A stretch of 64,000 nucleotides of DNA from Eutrophomonas brisbanensis (GCA_038141705.1 JAYQIQ010000004.1:434001-498000); one strand, 5' to 3'. Numbered from the stretch's first letter, positions 27,141-37,715 are shown. Notes: generated by a model from the letters alone, not told the origin. Numbers and translations are program-made.

Positions 27141-30100
27141 TCAAGCCGCAGCCTCTCCCTCCGTCTCGGAACTAGCCACTTCCGCAGAAATATCCTCTGA
27201 AGAGTTTTCTTCAAATATTTCCGTAGATGTGTCTGATTTTCTCGTTCTGTGGTAGGCGAGGCCCGTTCCAGCAGGGATCAAACGTCCCACAATCACGTTT
27301 TCCTTCAAGCCACGCAGGTCGTCCTTCTTGCCCATTATTGCCGCCTCCGTCAAGCCTCTAGTTGTTTCTTGGAAGGAAGCCGCTGAAATGAACGAATCGG
27401 TCGACAGGGAGGCCTTCGTGATACCCAGAAGGACATGCTCGTATGTTGCTGGAGCCTTACCATCCGCTATGAGTTCCTCGTTTGCTACCAATACATCAGA
27501 CTTCTCAACTTGCTCACCCTGAATAAATCCTGAATCTCCAGAGTCAGCAACGATTACGCGGCGGAGCATTTGTCGAACAATGACCTCGATATGCTTATCA
27601 TTGATCTTAACGCCTTGAAGTCTGTAAACATCTTGCACCTCATCAATTACGTAGCGGGCAAGCGCTTCGACGCCCAGCAGCTTGAGTATCTCATGAGGAT
27701 CTGGCGGACCATCTACGATCATCTCGCCAGTCGTAACGGATTGTCCGTCGTGTACCAGTACGTGCTTGTCTTTTGAGATCAGAAATTCATGAGCAACACC
27801 ATCCACATCAGTAATAACCAAACGCTGCTTGCCCTTTGTATCTTTACCAAAAGAAACCGTTCCAGTAATAGCTGCCAAAACCCCAGCATCTTTCGGGGCC
27901 CTAGCCTCAAACAGCTCGGCCACTCGAGGAAGACCACCTGTGATATCGCGCGTTTTTGAACTTTCCTGTGGAATTCTCGCCAAGATCTCTCCGACTCCAA
28001 CTTTTTGACCATCACGAACCGTGATAACCGAATTAGTTGGGAAGGTAATATTCACTGGCTTGTCAGTGCCAGCGATCTTAGCCTCCTCACCATTGTCATC
28101 CACCAACCGCACGCTCGGTCGCGAAGTTTTGGCGGCAGAGCTAGATCCTCTGGCAGCCACATCTGACACGACAAGGGTTGATAACCCCGTCACATCATCA
28201 ATTTGCCGAGTTACCGTTACTCCTTCCTCAACATTCTCGAATTTGACCGTTCCAGAGTACTCAGTAACGATAGGACGAGTATGTGGATCCCAATTAGCCA
28301 ATATGGCGCCCGCTTTAACCGCATCACCATCTGACATCGTCAGAACCGCACCATATGGGACCTTGTGTCTTTCTCGTTCTCGACCAACGTCGTCTAAAAC
28401 AACGACCTCCCCAGAGCGAGAGATCACCACTCGATCACCACGATCATTCGTCACATACCGCATTTGCGATGAAAACTTTACAACACCCTTGGACTTACTT
28501 TCGATCTGGCTGGCCACCGCGGTACGAGATGCAGCTCCTCCAATGTGGAAGGTTCGCATGGTCAGCTGAGTTCCCGGCTCACCAATCGATTGTGCGGCGA
28601 CAACACCGACCGCCTCACCAGCATTGACTGGTGTACCCCTACCAAGATCTCGCCCGTAACACTTCGCGCAAAGCCCGTATCGCGTCTCACAGGTCAATGG
28701 GGTTCTAACCTTGACCTCGTCCGCACCGCTATTCTCGATCCGCTCAACGAGTTTCTCATCAAGCAGCGTTCCTGCAGAAACCAACTCTGCGCCATTCTCT
28801 GGATCAATTACGTCCTCGGCCACCACTCTTCCTAAGATGCGCTCTCCGAGCGGCTCAATAACCTCACCACCCTCAATGAGAGCCTTCTGCGTGAAACCGT
28901 TGGTGGTTCCGCAATCATCCTCGACAACCACAAGGTCTTGCGTAACATCCACCAATCTTCGGGTTAGATAACCTGAGTTAGCCGTTTTCAATGCTGTGTC
29001 CGCAAGACCCTTTCTGGCACCATGAGTCGATATGAAGTACTGGAGCACATTCAGACCCTCTCGGAAATTCGCAGTGATCGGTGTTTCGATAATCGAACCG
29101 TCTGGCTTCGCCATCAGACCACGCATACCAGCCAATTGCCGAATCTGCGCAGCTGAACCTCGCGCCCCAGAATCGGCCATCATGTAGATGGAATTAAAGG
29201 ACTCCTGAAAAACCGGCTTTCCTTTTTCGTCTTTGAGTGGTTCCCAATCGTTTGATTCCATATTCCACTTCTTGACGGGCTCTTTACCAAGTCTATCCAT
29301 CATTGCTTTCGCTATGACCTCTCCGGCACGACCCCAAATATCAACAACCTTGTTGTATCTCTCACCTTGCGTGACAAGACCTGAGGTGTACTGCCCTTCA
29401 ACCTCTTTAACTTCACTCTCAGCCTCAGCAATCAAGCTGACTTTTTCGTCGGGGATTTCCATATCCTTCACTGCAAACGATAACCCCGCCCTTGTTGCAT
29501 TGTTAAAGCCGGTGTACATCAATTTGTCAGCAAAAATGACAGTCTCACGGATCCCACAATCTCTAAAGCTTGAGTTGATAAGCTTAGAAATCTCTTTTTT
29601 CTTGAGCGCTTTATTGATCAACGAAAAAGATAGGCCTTCTGGCAAAATATCAGACAAGAACGAACGGCCAACCGTGGTCTTGTATCGCACTAGTTTGCGA
29701 CCCGCCCCACCGTTCTCGACCGATTTACCCTCCCAAACACGAACCTCACAAGAGGCCTGCAGGTCTACAGCGCCATTCTCATAGGCTCTGCGGGCTTCCA
29801 AAATATCAGCAAAGAACATTCCTTCGCCTTTCGCACCAAGCTTCTCCCGGGTCATGTAGTAAAGACCAAGAACAATGTCTTGAGAAGGAACAATAATAGG
29901 CTCTCCATTAGCTGGGGAGAGCACGTTGTTTGAGGAGAGCATTAACGTACGAGCTTCCATTTGGGCTTCAAGTGAAAGCGGAACATGAACCGCCATTTGG
30001 TCTCCATCAAAGTCGGCGTTAAACGCAGAGCAAACCAAAGGATGCAACTGAATCGCTTTTCCTTCGATCAAAACTGGTTCAAAAGCTTGGATCCCTAATC

Positions 30101-31391
30101 GATGAAGCGTTGGCGCACGATTGAGCATCACTGGATGCTCTCGAATGACCTCTTCCAAAATGTCCCAAACTTCTGGAATCTCTTGCTCCACTAATCTCTT
30201 CGCAGCCTTGATTGTGGTCGCTAAACCTAGAAGCTCCAATTTATGAAAGATAAATGGCTTGAAAAGCTCCAATGCCATTTTTTTCGGAAGACCGCACTGG
30301 TGCAACTTTAACTGGGGCCCCACGACGATAACTGATCTTCCAGAATAGTCGACCCTCTTCCCGAGAAGGTTTTGCCTGAATCGACCGCCCTTTCCTTTGA
30401 TCATATCGGCCAAAGATTTTAGAGGTCGTTTGTTGGCTCCAGTCATTGCCTTCCCGCGACGTCCGTTGTCCAACAACGAATCCACAGACTCCTGAAGCAT
30501 ACGCTTCTCGTTACGACAAATAATTTCTGGAGCGCGAAGCTCTAGCAATCGCTTCAATCGGTTGTTCCTATTGATCACCCTTCTGTAGAGATCATTTAGA
30601 TCCGATGTTGCAAATCGCCCGCCATCAAGAGGCACCAAAGGCCTCAACTCCGGAGGCAACACAGGCAGCACCTCCATGATCATCCACTCTGGCTTGATAC
30701 CAGACTTTTGAAAACCCTCAAGAACCTTCAACCGTTTCGCAATTTTCTTAATCTTCGTTTCAGATTCTGTGCTGTCGAGCTCGGCGCGCAGTTTTTCGAT
30801 CTCACTCCCGACATCAAGATTCTTGAGCAAATCGCGAATGCCTTCAGCCCCCATGACCGCACTGAACTCATCACCAAACTCTTCGAACTTTTCAAGATAG
30901 TTCTCTTCAGACAGCAAATCTCCTTTGTTCAGAGGAGTCATCCCTGGATGAGTAACAATATAAGCTTCGAAGTACAAGACGCGCTCGATATCTCGAAGTG
31001 GTATATCTAGTACTAGGCCCAGTCTAGATGGCAGTGACTTGAGAAACCAAATGTGTGCGACCGGAGATGCGAGCTCAATGTGGGCCATACGTTCTCGACG
31101 AACCTTCGAGAGCGTTACTTCGACTCCACACTTTTCACAAATCACTCCGCGATGCTTCAGCCTTTTGTATTTTCCACAAAGACATTCGTAGTCTTTAACT
31201 GGGCCAAATATCTTGGCGCAAAACAAACCATCTCTCTCAGGTTTAAAAGTTCGATAGTTAATCGTCTCAGGCTTTCTAACCTCACCATAAGACCAAGATC
31301 GGATTTTCTCAGGAGAAGCCAATCCGATCCGAATTGCATCAAACTCCTCTTCTTGATTAACCTGCTTGAATAGATCCAGCAACGCTTTCAT
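27141..31391 (-). CDS. rpoC: RNA polymerase beta' subunit
   Basis: 1416 residues, the gammaproteobacterial length. The active-site motif NADFDGDQMAVH is near residue 460 and the N-terminal zinc ribbon CLCGKYKRLKHRGVICEKC at about 70-88; the second zinc site (CETRYGLCAKCYGRDL) is near 890-910. The C-terminal tail is acidic. It starts 47 bases after rpoB. Confidence 0.98.
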   Translation of the reverse strand: MKALLDLFKQVNQEEEFDAIRIGLASPEKIRSWSYGEVRKPETINYRTFKPERDGLFCAKIFGPVKDYECLCGKYKRLKHRGVICEKCGVEVTLSKVRRERMAHIELASPVAHIWFLKSLPSRLGLVLDIPLRDIERVLYFEAYIVTHPGMTPLNKGDLLSEENYLEKFEEFGDEFSAVMGAEGIRDLLKNLDVGSEIEKLRAELDSTESETKIKKIAKRLKVLEGFQKSGIKPEWMIMEVLPVLPPELRPLVPLDGGRFATSDLNDLYRRVINRNNRLKRLLELRAPEIICRNEKRMLQESVDSLLDNGRRGKAMTGANKRPLKSLADMIKGKGGRFRQNLLGKRVDYSGRSVIVVGPQLKLHQCGLPKKMALELFKPFIFHKLELLGLATTIKAAKRLVEQEIPEVWDILEEVIREHPVMLNRAPTLHRLGIQAFEPVLIEGKAIQLHPLVCSAFNADFDGDQMAVHVPLSLEAQMEARTLMLSSNNVLSPANGEPIIVPSQDIVLGLYYMTREKLGAKGEGMFFADILEARRAYENGAVDLQASCEVRVWEGKSVENGGAGRKLVRYKTTVGRSFLSDILPEGLSFSLINKALKKKEISKLINSSFRDCGIRETVIFADKLMYTGFNNATRAGLSFAVKDMEIPDEKVSLIAEAESEVKEVEGQYTSGLVTQGERYNKVVDIWGRAGEVIAKAMMDRLGKEPVKKWNMESNDWEPLKDEKGKPVFQESFNSIYMMADSGARGSAAQIRQLAGMRGLMAKPDGSIIETPITANFREGLNVLQYFISTHGARKGLADTALKTANSGYLTRRLVDVTQDLVVVEDDCGTTNGFTQKALIEGGEVIEPLGERILGRVVAEDVIDPENGAELVSAGTLLDEKLVERIENSGADEVKVRTPLTCETRYGLCAKCYGRDLGRGTPVNAGEAVGVVAAQSIGEPGTQLTMRTFHIGGAASRTAVASQIESKSKGVVKFSSQMRYVTNDRGDRVVISRSGEVVVLDDVGRERERHKVPYGAVLTMSDGDAVKAGAILANWDPHTRPIVTEYSGTVKFENVEEGVTVTRQIDDVTGLSTLVVSDVAARGSSSAAKTSRPSVRLVDDNGEEAKIAGTDKPVNITFPTNSVITVRDGQKVGVGEILARIPQESSKTRDITGGLPRVAELFEARAPKDAGVLAAITGTVSFGKDTKGKQRLVITDVDGVAHEFLISKDKHVLVHDGQSVTTGEMIVDGPPDPHEILKLLGVEALARYVIDEVQDVYRLQGVKINDKHIEVIVRQMLRRVIVADSGDSGFIQGEQVEKSDVLVANEELIADGKAPATYEHVLLGITKASLSTDSFISAASFQETTRGLTEAAIMGKKDDLRGLKENVIVGRLIPAGTGLAYHRTRKSDTSTEIFEENSSEDISAEVASSETEGEAAA

Positions 31392-31438
31392 TGTCTGCCC
31401 CTTCTAAATAATCTCGTACGATGTGGTGCCCAGTTTGC

Positions 31439-34400
31439 TTAATTGCGCGCCAAGGCAATATCAATGACTAGCGAACGAATTTCTTTCACGAGTACATTGA
31501 ACGACTCAGGCATCCCAGCATCAATTTTGTGCTCACCTTTAACGATGTTCTCGTAAACCTTTGTCCTTCCGTTTACGTCATCAGATTTGACGGTAAGCAT
31601 CTCTTGGAGCGTATAGGATGCTCCATACGCTTCGAGCGCCCAAACTTCCATCTCACCAAACCGTTGCCCACCAAATTGGGCTTTCCCGCCCAATGGCTGC
31701 TGAGTAACCAGTGAATATGGGCCAGTAGATCGCGCGTGCTTCTTGTCGTCCACCAAGTGGTGTAACTTGAGCATGTGCATGTATCCAACCGTGACCTCTT
31801 GATCAAACGCGTCTCCAGTACGCCCATCAATCAGTTTCACCTGACCAGACTTCGGAAGGTCAGCTAGCTCGAGCATTTTGTGTATCTCGGCCTCATGCGC
31901 CCCATCGAATACTGCAGTTGCAAAGGGCACTCCGTGCTTTAGCTGGCCACAAAGATCCAGGATTTCCTCGTCACTCAAGCTCTTCAAATCTTCCGATTTT
32001 CCGCTGGAGTTATAGATCTCGTTTAAAAATTTACGAACATCGGCGATCTTGGATTTCGCTTGCAGCATTTCACCAATTTTGTGCCCAAGTCCCTTCGCAG
32101 CCCAACCGAGATGTGTCTCCAATATTTGGCCGACGTTCATTCGAGAAGGAACACCAAGAGGGTTCAACACAATATCCATCGGCGTACCATCAGCGGTGTG
32201 AGGCATATCCTCTACCGGCACTATCTTAGAAATAACACCCTTGTTTCCATGACGGCCCGCCATCTTGTCGCCAGGCTGAAGTCTTCTCTTGACCGCAAGG
32301 TAAACCTTAACCATCTTTTGAACGCCCGGCGGCAACTCATCACCGGAGGTTAATTTCTTCTGCTTCTCATCGAAGCGAGCATCGAAATCAATCCTAGCTT
32401 GCTCCAAACCTTCTTTGATTTGCTCGACTTGCGTTGCAGCGCCATCATTCTCTAAGCGAATATCAAACCAGTCATATTTCGAAAGCTCATCGAGGTATGC
32501 TTTCGTAACTTTTGTGCCCTTCGCTTTTTTCTTAGGCCCGCCGTTTGCTACTTTACCCACCAAGAGCTTTTGAAGGCGCCCAAATGCGTCGCCCTCAACG
32601 ATTCTCATCCGATCGGATAAATCCTGACGGAAACGCTTGAGCTCATCATCGACGATACTCTGTGCCCTAGCGTCACGCTCAACACCCTCTCTGGTAAACA
32701 CTTGAACATCAATAACCGTCCCTGCCATCCCCGAGGGCACGCGTAGAGAAGTATCTTTTACGTCGGATGCCTTCTCACCAAAAATCGCTCGCAGTAGCTT
32801 TTCCTCTGGAGTTAACTGGGTCTCCCCCTTAGGAGTTACCTTTCCGACCAATACATCGCCTGCGTCCACCTCGGCACCAATGTACACAACACCAGACTCG
32901 TCCAATCTAGATAACTGCGCCTCAGATAAATTTGAAATATCTCGTGTGATTTCCTCGGAACCAAGCTTTGTATCTCGAGCAACCACAGACAATTCCTCAA
33001 TGTGAATCGAGGTGAATCGATCATCGGAAACCACGTTCTCAGAAATAAGAATCGAGTCCTCAAAGTTGTAACCGTTCCAGGGCATAAAAGCCACAAGAAG
33101 GTTTTGACCGAGCGCCAATTCACCAAGGTCAGTTGATGCGCCATCCGCCACAACATCTCCTCGAGCGACGATATCACCACGCTTGACGATGGGCCTTTGG
33201 TTGATGTTGGTATTTTGGTTAGAGCGGGTGTACTTCACCAGGTTATAAATATCTACGCCTGCTTCCCCAGCGCGGGTCTCGTCGTCATTGACCCTGATCA
33301 CAATCCTGCCAGCATCTACGTAGTCTACGAGACCACCTCGCTCTGCCTGAACTGCTGTGCCCGAATCCACGGCAACCGTTCTCTCAATACCAGTACCAAC
33401 CAGCGCCTTTTCTGCCCGTAGACAAGGAACCGCCTGACGCTGCATGTTCGAACCCATAAGAGCTCGGTTCGCATCATCGTGCTCGAGAAACGGTATTAGC
33501 GAAGCCGCAACTGAGACAATCTGCGATGGCGCTACGTCCATGAAATCCACCTGGTCTGGTGCCATTAAGCTGAATTCGCCACGATGCCGACAGGAAACGA
33601 TTTCGTCAGTAAGCTTGCCATTCTTATCGTAGGCGGCATTTGCTTGTGCGATGACGTGATGGCCTTCATCGATCGCCGATAGAAACTCAATCTCGTCCGT
33701 AACCTTTCCGTTCTTCACCTTGATGTATGGCGTTTCTAAAAAACCATAATCGTTCGCTCGAGCATATAACGCCAAAGAATTTATGAGACCAATATTCGGG
33801 CCTTCTGGCGTTTCAATCGGACAAACGCGACCATAGTGGGTCGGATGTACGTCACGGACCTCAAAGCCAGCTCTTTCACGCGTCAAACCCCCTGGCCCAA
33901 GAGCCGAGACCCGTCTTTTATGCGTGATCTCTGATAACGGGTTAGTTTGATCCATGAACTGGGACAACTGAGAAGAACCAAAAAACTCTCTCACCGCAGC
34001 CGATACTGGCTTCGCATTTATCAAATCGTGAGGCATTAGGTTTTCTGACTCAGCTTGCGCCAAGCGCTCTCGAACTGCTCTCTCAACCCTAACAAGACCT
34101 GAACGGAATTGATTTTCCGCGAGCTCCCCTACCGAGCGAACCCGCCGATTACCCAAGTGGTCGATATCATCGATCTCACCACGGCCATTTCGGAGCTCAA
34201 CTAAAATACCAATTACCGCAAGAATATCCTCATTGCTCAAGGTGCCGACACTTTCGTCCGCCCCATGACGGTTCTTTTCGTAGAAATTTTTCATCCACTC
34301 AGAGCCCTTTGGATCTATTACCTCTGGATATGCTCTGCGATTGAACTTCATTCTCCCCACGGCCGATAAGTCATATCGCTCGGGAGCGTAAAAGAGCCCA

Positions 34401-35572
34401 TTGAAAAGCCCATTGACGGCGTCCTCAGTTGGTGGTTCGCCAGGGCGCATCATTCGATAAATTGCCACTTGGGCTGATAGCTGATCTGGAACGTCATCTG
34501 CTCGTAATGTTTGAGAGATGTAGTCACCCTGATCCAAATCGTTTATGTATAACGTTTCAATCTCACCGACTTTCGCATCCTTGAGCGCTGCGATCACATC
34601 CTCCGTGATTTCATCATTTGCTCGGCAAATGATTTCACCCGTATCTTTATTTACGACGTTTTTTGCGAGAATCTTTCCGATCAGAAAATCATCTGAAACA
34701 GTAACAGTTTTGACACCCGCTTCCTCTAGTTCACGTACGTGACGAACGGTTATACGCTTGTCTTTTGGAACAATGACCTTGCCGCCCTTACCTTTGATGT
34801 CAAATCGCGCGACTTCTCCTCGTAAACGCTCCGGGGTAATGTGATACTCGATCCCGCCCTTTTTCATTCCAAACGTATCGAATACATAGAAGAAATTAAG
34901 AATCTCTTCGACACTCATACCGATCGCCTTCAACAAAATTGAAACTGGCAACTTTCGTCGGCGATCGATTCGGAAGAACAGATGATCCTTCGGGTCAAAC
35001 TCAAAATCGAGCCAAGATCCACGGTAAGGAATAATGCGAGCAGAGAACAACAGTTTCCCAGACGAATGCGTCTTTCCTCGATCGTGCTCAAAGAACACTC
35101 CAGGAGAGCGATGAAGCTGAGAAACGATCACCCGCTCGGTTCCGTTAATAACGAAAGATCCCGTCTGAGTCATTAACGGTATTTCACCCATATAAACGAC
35201 CTGCTCTTTCGCCTCTTTAATCGTTGGCTTAGAAGCCTCCTTATCTAAAAGAGTCAGTCGCACCTTCGCGCGCAGTGAGGCAGCGTAATTTAGACCACGT
35301 TGTTGGCATTCCTTAACATCAAACGCTGGAGCCCCCAATTCATATTCGATAAATTCAAGTCGAGCATTACCGGAATGGCTATTAATTGGAAAAATCGTCT
35401 CAAACGCTGCTTGGAGTCCGTTTTTCTTTCTTTTGGACGGAGCTACATCCGATTGCAGAAACGAAGCGTACGACTCAAGCTGCGTCGCTAATAAGTAAGG
35501 AACAGGAGCCACACCAGTTCGTTTGGCAAAGCTCTTACGAATACGTTTTTTCTCAGTAAACGAGTAAGACAT
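31439..35572 (-). CDS. rpoB: RNA polymerase beta subunit
   Basis: 1377 residues. The rifampicin-pocket region FFGSSQLSQFMDQTNPLSEI followed by THKRRVSALGPGGL (about 520-555) is wild type. PTHYGRVCPIETPEGPNIGL and the C-terminal RFGEMEVWALEAYGASYTLQ are present. It is preceded by 227 bases with two hairpins, suggesting RNase processing or partial termination after rplL as in E. coli. Confidence 0.98.
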   Translation of the reverse strand: MSYSFTEKKRIRKSFAKRTGVAPVPYLLATQLESYASFLQSDVAPSKRKKNGLQAAFETIFPINSHSGNARLEFIEYELGAPAFDVKECQQRGLNYAASLRAKVRLTLLDKEASKPTIKEAKEQVVYMGEIPLMTQTGSFVINGTERVIVSQLHRSPGVFFEHDRGKTHSSGKLLFSARIIPYRGSWLDFEFDPKDHLFFRIDRRRKLPVSILLKAIGMSVEEILNFFYVFDTFGMKKGGIEYHITPERLRGEVARFDIKGKGGKVIVPKDKRITVRHVRELEEAGVKTVTVSDDFLIGKILAKNVVNKDTGEIICRANDEITEDVIAALKDAKVGEIETLYINDLDQGDYISQTLRADDVPDQLSAQVAIYRMMRPGEPPTEDAVNGLFNGLFYAPERYDLSAVGRMKFNRRAYPEVIDPKGSEWMKNFYEKNRHGADESVGTLSNEDILAVIGILVELRNGRGEIDDIDHLGNRRVRSVGELAENQFRSGLVRVERAVRERLAQAESENLMPHDLINAKPVSAAVREFFGSSQLSQFMDQTNPLSEITHKRRVSALGPGGLTRERAGFEVRDVHPTHYGRVCPIETPEGPNIGLINSLALYARANDYGFLETPYIKVKNGKVTDEIEFLSAIDEGHHVIAQANAAYDKNGKLTDEIVSCRHRGEFSLMAPDQVDFMDVAPSQIVSVAASLIPFLEHDDANRALMGSNMQRQAVPCLRAEKALVGTGIERTVAVDSGTAVQAERGGLVDYVDAGRIVIRVNDDETRAGEAGVDIYNLVKYTRSNQNTNINQRPIVKRGDIVARGDVVADGASTDLGELALGQNLLVAFMPWNGYNFEDSILISENVVSDDRFTSIHIEELSVVARDTKLGSEEITRDISNLSEAQLSRLDESGVVYIGAEVDAGDVLVGKVTPKGETQLTPEEKLLRAIFGEKASDVKDTSLRVPSGMAGTVIDVQVFTREGVERDARAQSIVDDELKRFRQDLSDRMRIVEGDAFGRLQKLLVGKVANGGPKKKAKGTKVTKAYLDELSKYDWFDIRLENDGAATQVEQIKEGLEQARIDFDARFDEKQKKLTSGDELPPGVQKMVKVYLAVKRRLQPGDKMAGRHGNKGVISKIVPVEDMPHTADGTPMDIVLNPLGVPSRMNVGQILETHLGWAAKGLGHKIGEMLQAKSKIADVRKFLNEIYNSSGKSEDLKSLSDEEILDLCGQLKHGVPFATAVFDGAHEAEIHKMLELADLPKSGQVKLIDGRTGDAFDQEVTVGYMHMLKLHHLVDDKKHARSTGPYSLVTQQPLGGKAQFGGQRFGEMEVWALEAYGASYTLQEMLTVKSDDVNGRTKVYENIVKGEHKIDAGMPESFNVLVKEIRSLVIDIALARN

Positions 35573-35713
35573 AGAATCTCCGTGAGTACATATTCCAATT
35601 GGACAAATCTATCTCCTCAATAAGGAGTTAGAGCACGGTTTAGTGATTGGCATCTACCAATCTATAGCTGACGACCGGAGGACCCGGTCCGACTAAACCC
35701 AATTAATACACAA

Positions 35714-35748
35714 ACAATAAAAAAATAATGTTGTTATTTTTTTATTGT
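35714..35748. repeat. Perfect AT-only inverted repeat in the rplL-rpoB gap
   Basis: ACAATAAAAAAATAA and its exact reverse complement (15 bp each) flank TGTTG. It lies just after the GC-rich hairpin in the direction of transcription. Stem is A/T apart from one C:G pair. It may form a second weak hairpin or supply the U-rich tract for termination. Confidence 0.75.
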
Positions 35749-35756
35749 CTGAAAGC

Positions 35757-35784
35757 AGCGTCGCCTTTTGAAAAAGGCGACGCT
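35757..35784 (-). terminator. Strong hairpin after rplL (partial terminator / processing site)
   Basis: AGCGTCGCCTTTT pairs with AAAAGGCGACGCT (13 bp, two-base loop), 16 bases after the rplL stop. No immediate T run follows, so partial termination or an RNase III site between rplL and rpoB, as known in E. coli, are both possible. Confidence 0.65.
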
Positions 35785-35799
35785 TCAGCCAGTACAAAC

Positions 35800-36179
35800 T
35801 TATTTGACTTCGACAGTAGCTCCAGCTTCCTCGAGCTGCTTTTTGAAATCATCTGCTTCTGCTTTAGAGACTCCCTCTTTGATTGGCTTAGGCGCTCCAT
35901 CAACAAGATCCTTAGCTTCTTTAAGGCCAAGTGCGGTAATTGCTCTAACAGCTTTAATAACACCAACTTTATTGTCGCCAGCAGCTGCCAAAATAACATC
36001 GAACTCAGTCTTCTCAGCACCACCGCCAGCATCAGCGCCACCGCCCGCTGCAGGAGCAGCGACCGCTACAGCAGCAGCAGCTGCGGAAACGCCAAACTTC
36101 TCTTCCATCTCGGTGATTAGCTCCGATAGCTCCAAAACGCTCATGCTAGAAATAGCATCAAAATTTCTGCTTTACCCAT
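35800..36179 (-). CDS. rplL: 50S ribosomal protein L7/L12 (single-base frameshift near start)
   Basis: 126 residues when corrected. From the ATG at 36177-36179 (behind GGAGATATTTAA) the frame reads MGKAEIL and then stops. Adding one base near the T4 run (plus 36160-36163) gives MGKAEILDAISSMSVLELSE, matching the L7/L12 dimerisation domain, then an Ala/Gly hinge and the C-terminal factor-binding domain ending EEAGATVEVK. Without correction the only start is the internal ATG at 36144, which would remove part of the dimerisation domain. Probably a sequencing deletion. It follows rplJ by 48 bases. Confidence 0.93.
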
Positions 36180-36227
36180 TTAAATATCTCCTACAAAAAT
36201 CAAAATTTTCGAAAACGCGAAAGAGCT

Positions 36228-36758
36228 CTACGCTGCTTCCTTCTCCTTCATATCTCTGACCGCTGCTAAGCCACGAACAAACTTTGTTGGCACCTCGTTG
36301 AGGGTTTGAACAAATTTTGCAATCGGCGCTTGCATCGTGCCCAAAAGCTTTGCCAGCAATTCTTCACGGCTAGGCATTTTTGCCAACCGAGTGACCTCTT
36401 CTTTTGACATCACCTGATTTGGCATAGCGCCCAACTTAAGCAAGAACTTATCGTTATCTTTAGAAAAGTCGCTTAGCACTTTTGCTGCAGCAACGGGGTC
36501 ATCTGATATTCCGTAAGCCAACGGACCTACCATCTCACCAGACAAACCCTCAAAGGGTGTGTCCTTAACCGCAATTTTGGCCAGAGTATTCTTGAGAACT
36601 CTCAAGTAAACACCACTGTTACGGGCATTCACTCGTAGCCGCGTCATTTCCTCGACAGTCAACCCTCTGTACTCAGCCAAAACGACTGCCTGAGCATTTG
36701 CGAGTTTTTGCGAGATCTCTTCGACGACTGCTTCTTTCTCTTTTCTATTGAGACTCAA
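36228..36758 (-). CDS. rplJ: 50S ribosomal protein L10
   Basis: 176 residues starting at TTG (36756-36758) behind AGGAGAAAACAC: SLNRKEKEAVVEEISQKL matches the L10 N-terminus. It anchors the L7/L12 stalk. A TTG start with an L10 leader upstream fits low basal translation and autogenous control by the L10-L12 complex. Confidence 0.95.
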   Translation of the reverse strand: MSLNRKEKEAVVEEISQKLANAQAVVLAEYRGLTVEEMTRLRVNARNSGVYLRVLKNTLAKIAVKDTPFEGLSGEMVGPLAYGISDDPVAAAKVLSDFSKDNDKFLLKLGAMPNQVMSKEEVTRLAKMPSREELLAKLLGTMQAPIAKFVQTLNEVPTKFVRGLAAVRDMKEKEAA

Positions 36759-36882
36759 GTGTTTTCTCCTATTACATAAAAGGTTTGGCGCGAACGCCTC
36801 ACCACCTAAAATTAATAGCGGCCTTAGGCTCAGGAGCTAGAAGCAAAAATTGGACCTAAAAAATAAATCCAAAAATCCTGAT

Positions 36883-36960
36883 TCTTGGTTTCGCTATCTG
36901 CGTAGGCAAATGAGCAATGCTCAAAAATTACGTTCTTAGAACACCTACGGTCTTTGACAG
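36883..36960 (-). ncRNA. Ribosomal protein L10 leader
   Basis: The rplA-rplJ gap (36759-37018) contains, on the minus strand, CTGTCAAAGACCGTAGGTG and about 40 bases later GCCTACGCAGATAGCG. These pair (CGTAGG/CCTACG) and resemble the L10 leader that binds L10-(L12)4 to repress rplJL. Covariance-model scoring was not possible here. Confidence 0.75.
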
Positions 36961-37018
36961 CCCCGGCCACCAAAAAAGTAGCCGAGTCCCAAAGTCTTTC
37001 AATAACTACAACTATCTT

Positions 37019-37714
37019 TTACGCAGTCCAGCTACCTTGGTCCAATCTAACCCCTGGACCCATCGTGCTAGAAATTGCCACACGCCTCAAATACACCCCT
37101 TTCGAGGAAGAGGGTTTACTTTTATTGAGCGCATCAATTAGTGCTTTAAAGTTTTCCACTAGATCTTGATCTGAAAATGATGCTCGCCCGATCGTACAGT
37201 GAACAATTCCTGCCTTATCTGTACGGTATTGAACCTGACCGGCCTTAGCGTTCTTAACAGCCTCCGTAACGTTCGGAGTTACCGTGCCAACTTTTGGATT
37301 GGGCATTAATCCGCGAGGCCCCAGTATCTGACCGAGCTGACCGACGATACGCATTGCGTCAGGAGTTGCGATCACCACATCAAAATCCATCGAGCCCGAT
37401 TTCACTTTCTCCGCAAGATCTTCAAATCCGACAATATCAGCACCCGCCTCTGTCGCCTCTTTCGCTTTGTCAGCCTGCGCAAATACAGCTACGCGAACGG
37501 ATTTTCCTGTGCCTTTTGGTAACACGACCGCGCCACGAACGACTTGGTCCGACTTCCTAGCATCCACGCCAAGGTTGACCGCAACATCAATTGATTCATC
37601 AAATTTTGCGGTGGCACCCTTCTTCGCTAAGCCGAGCGCCTCCTCAAGACCATAAAATTTGTTACTGTCCACTGCCTCTCGAACCTGCTTGGTTCTCTTC
37701 GAAATCTTTACCAT
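37019..37714 (-). CDS. rplA: 50S ribosomal protein L1
   Basis: 231 residues from MVKISKRTKQVREAVDSNKF; upstream in-frame residues MRWRIN are rejected because they overlap the rplK stop. The L1 signature VIATPDAMRIVGQLGQILGP is present. L1 forms the mobile stalk near the E site and can repress rplK-rplA mRNA. Confidence 0.97.
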   Translation of the reverse strand: MVKISKRTKQVREAVDSNKFYGLEEALGLAKKGATAKFDESIDVAVNLGVDARKSDQVVRGAVVLPKGTGKSVRVAVFAQADKAKEATEAGADIVGFEDLAEKVKSGSMDFDVVIATPDAMRIVGQLGQILGPRGLMPNPKVGTVTPNVTEAVKNAKAGQVQYRTDKAGIVHCTIGRASFSDQDLVENFKALIDALNKSKPSSSKGVYLRRVAISSTMGPGVRLDQGSWTA

Positions 37715-37715
37715 A

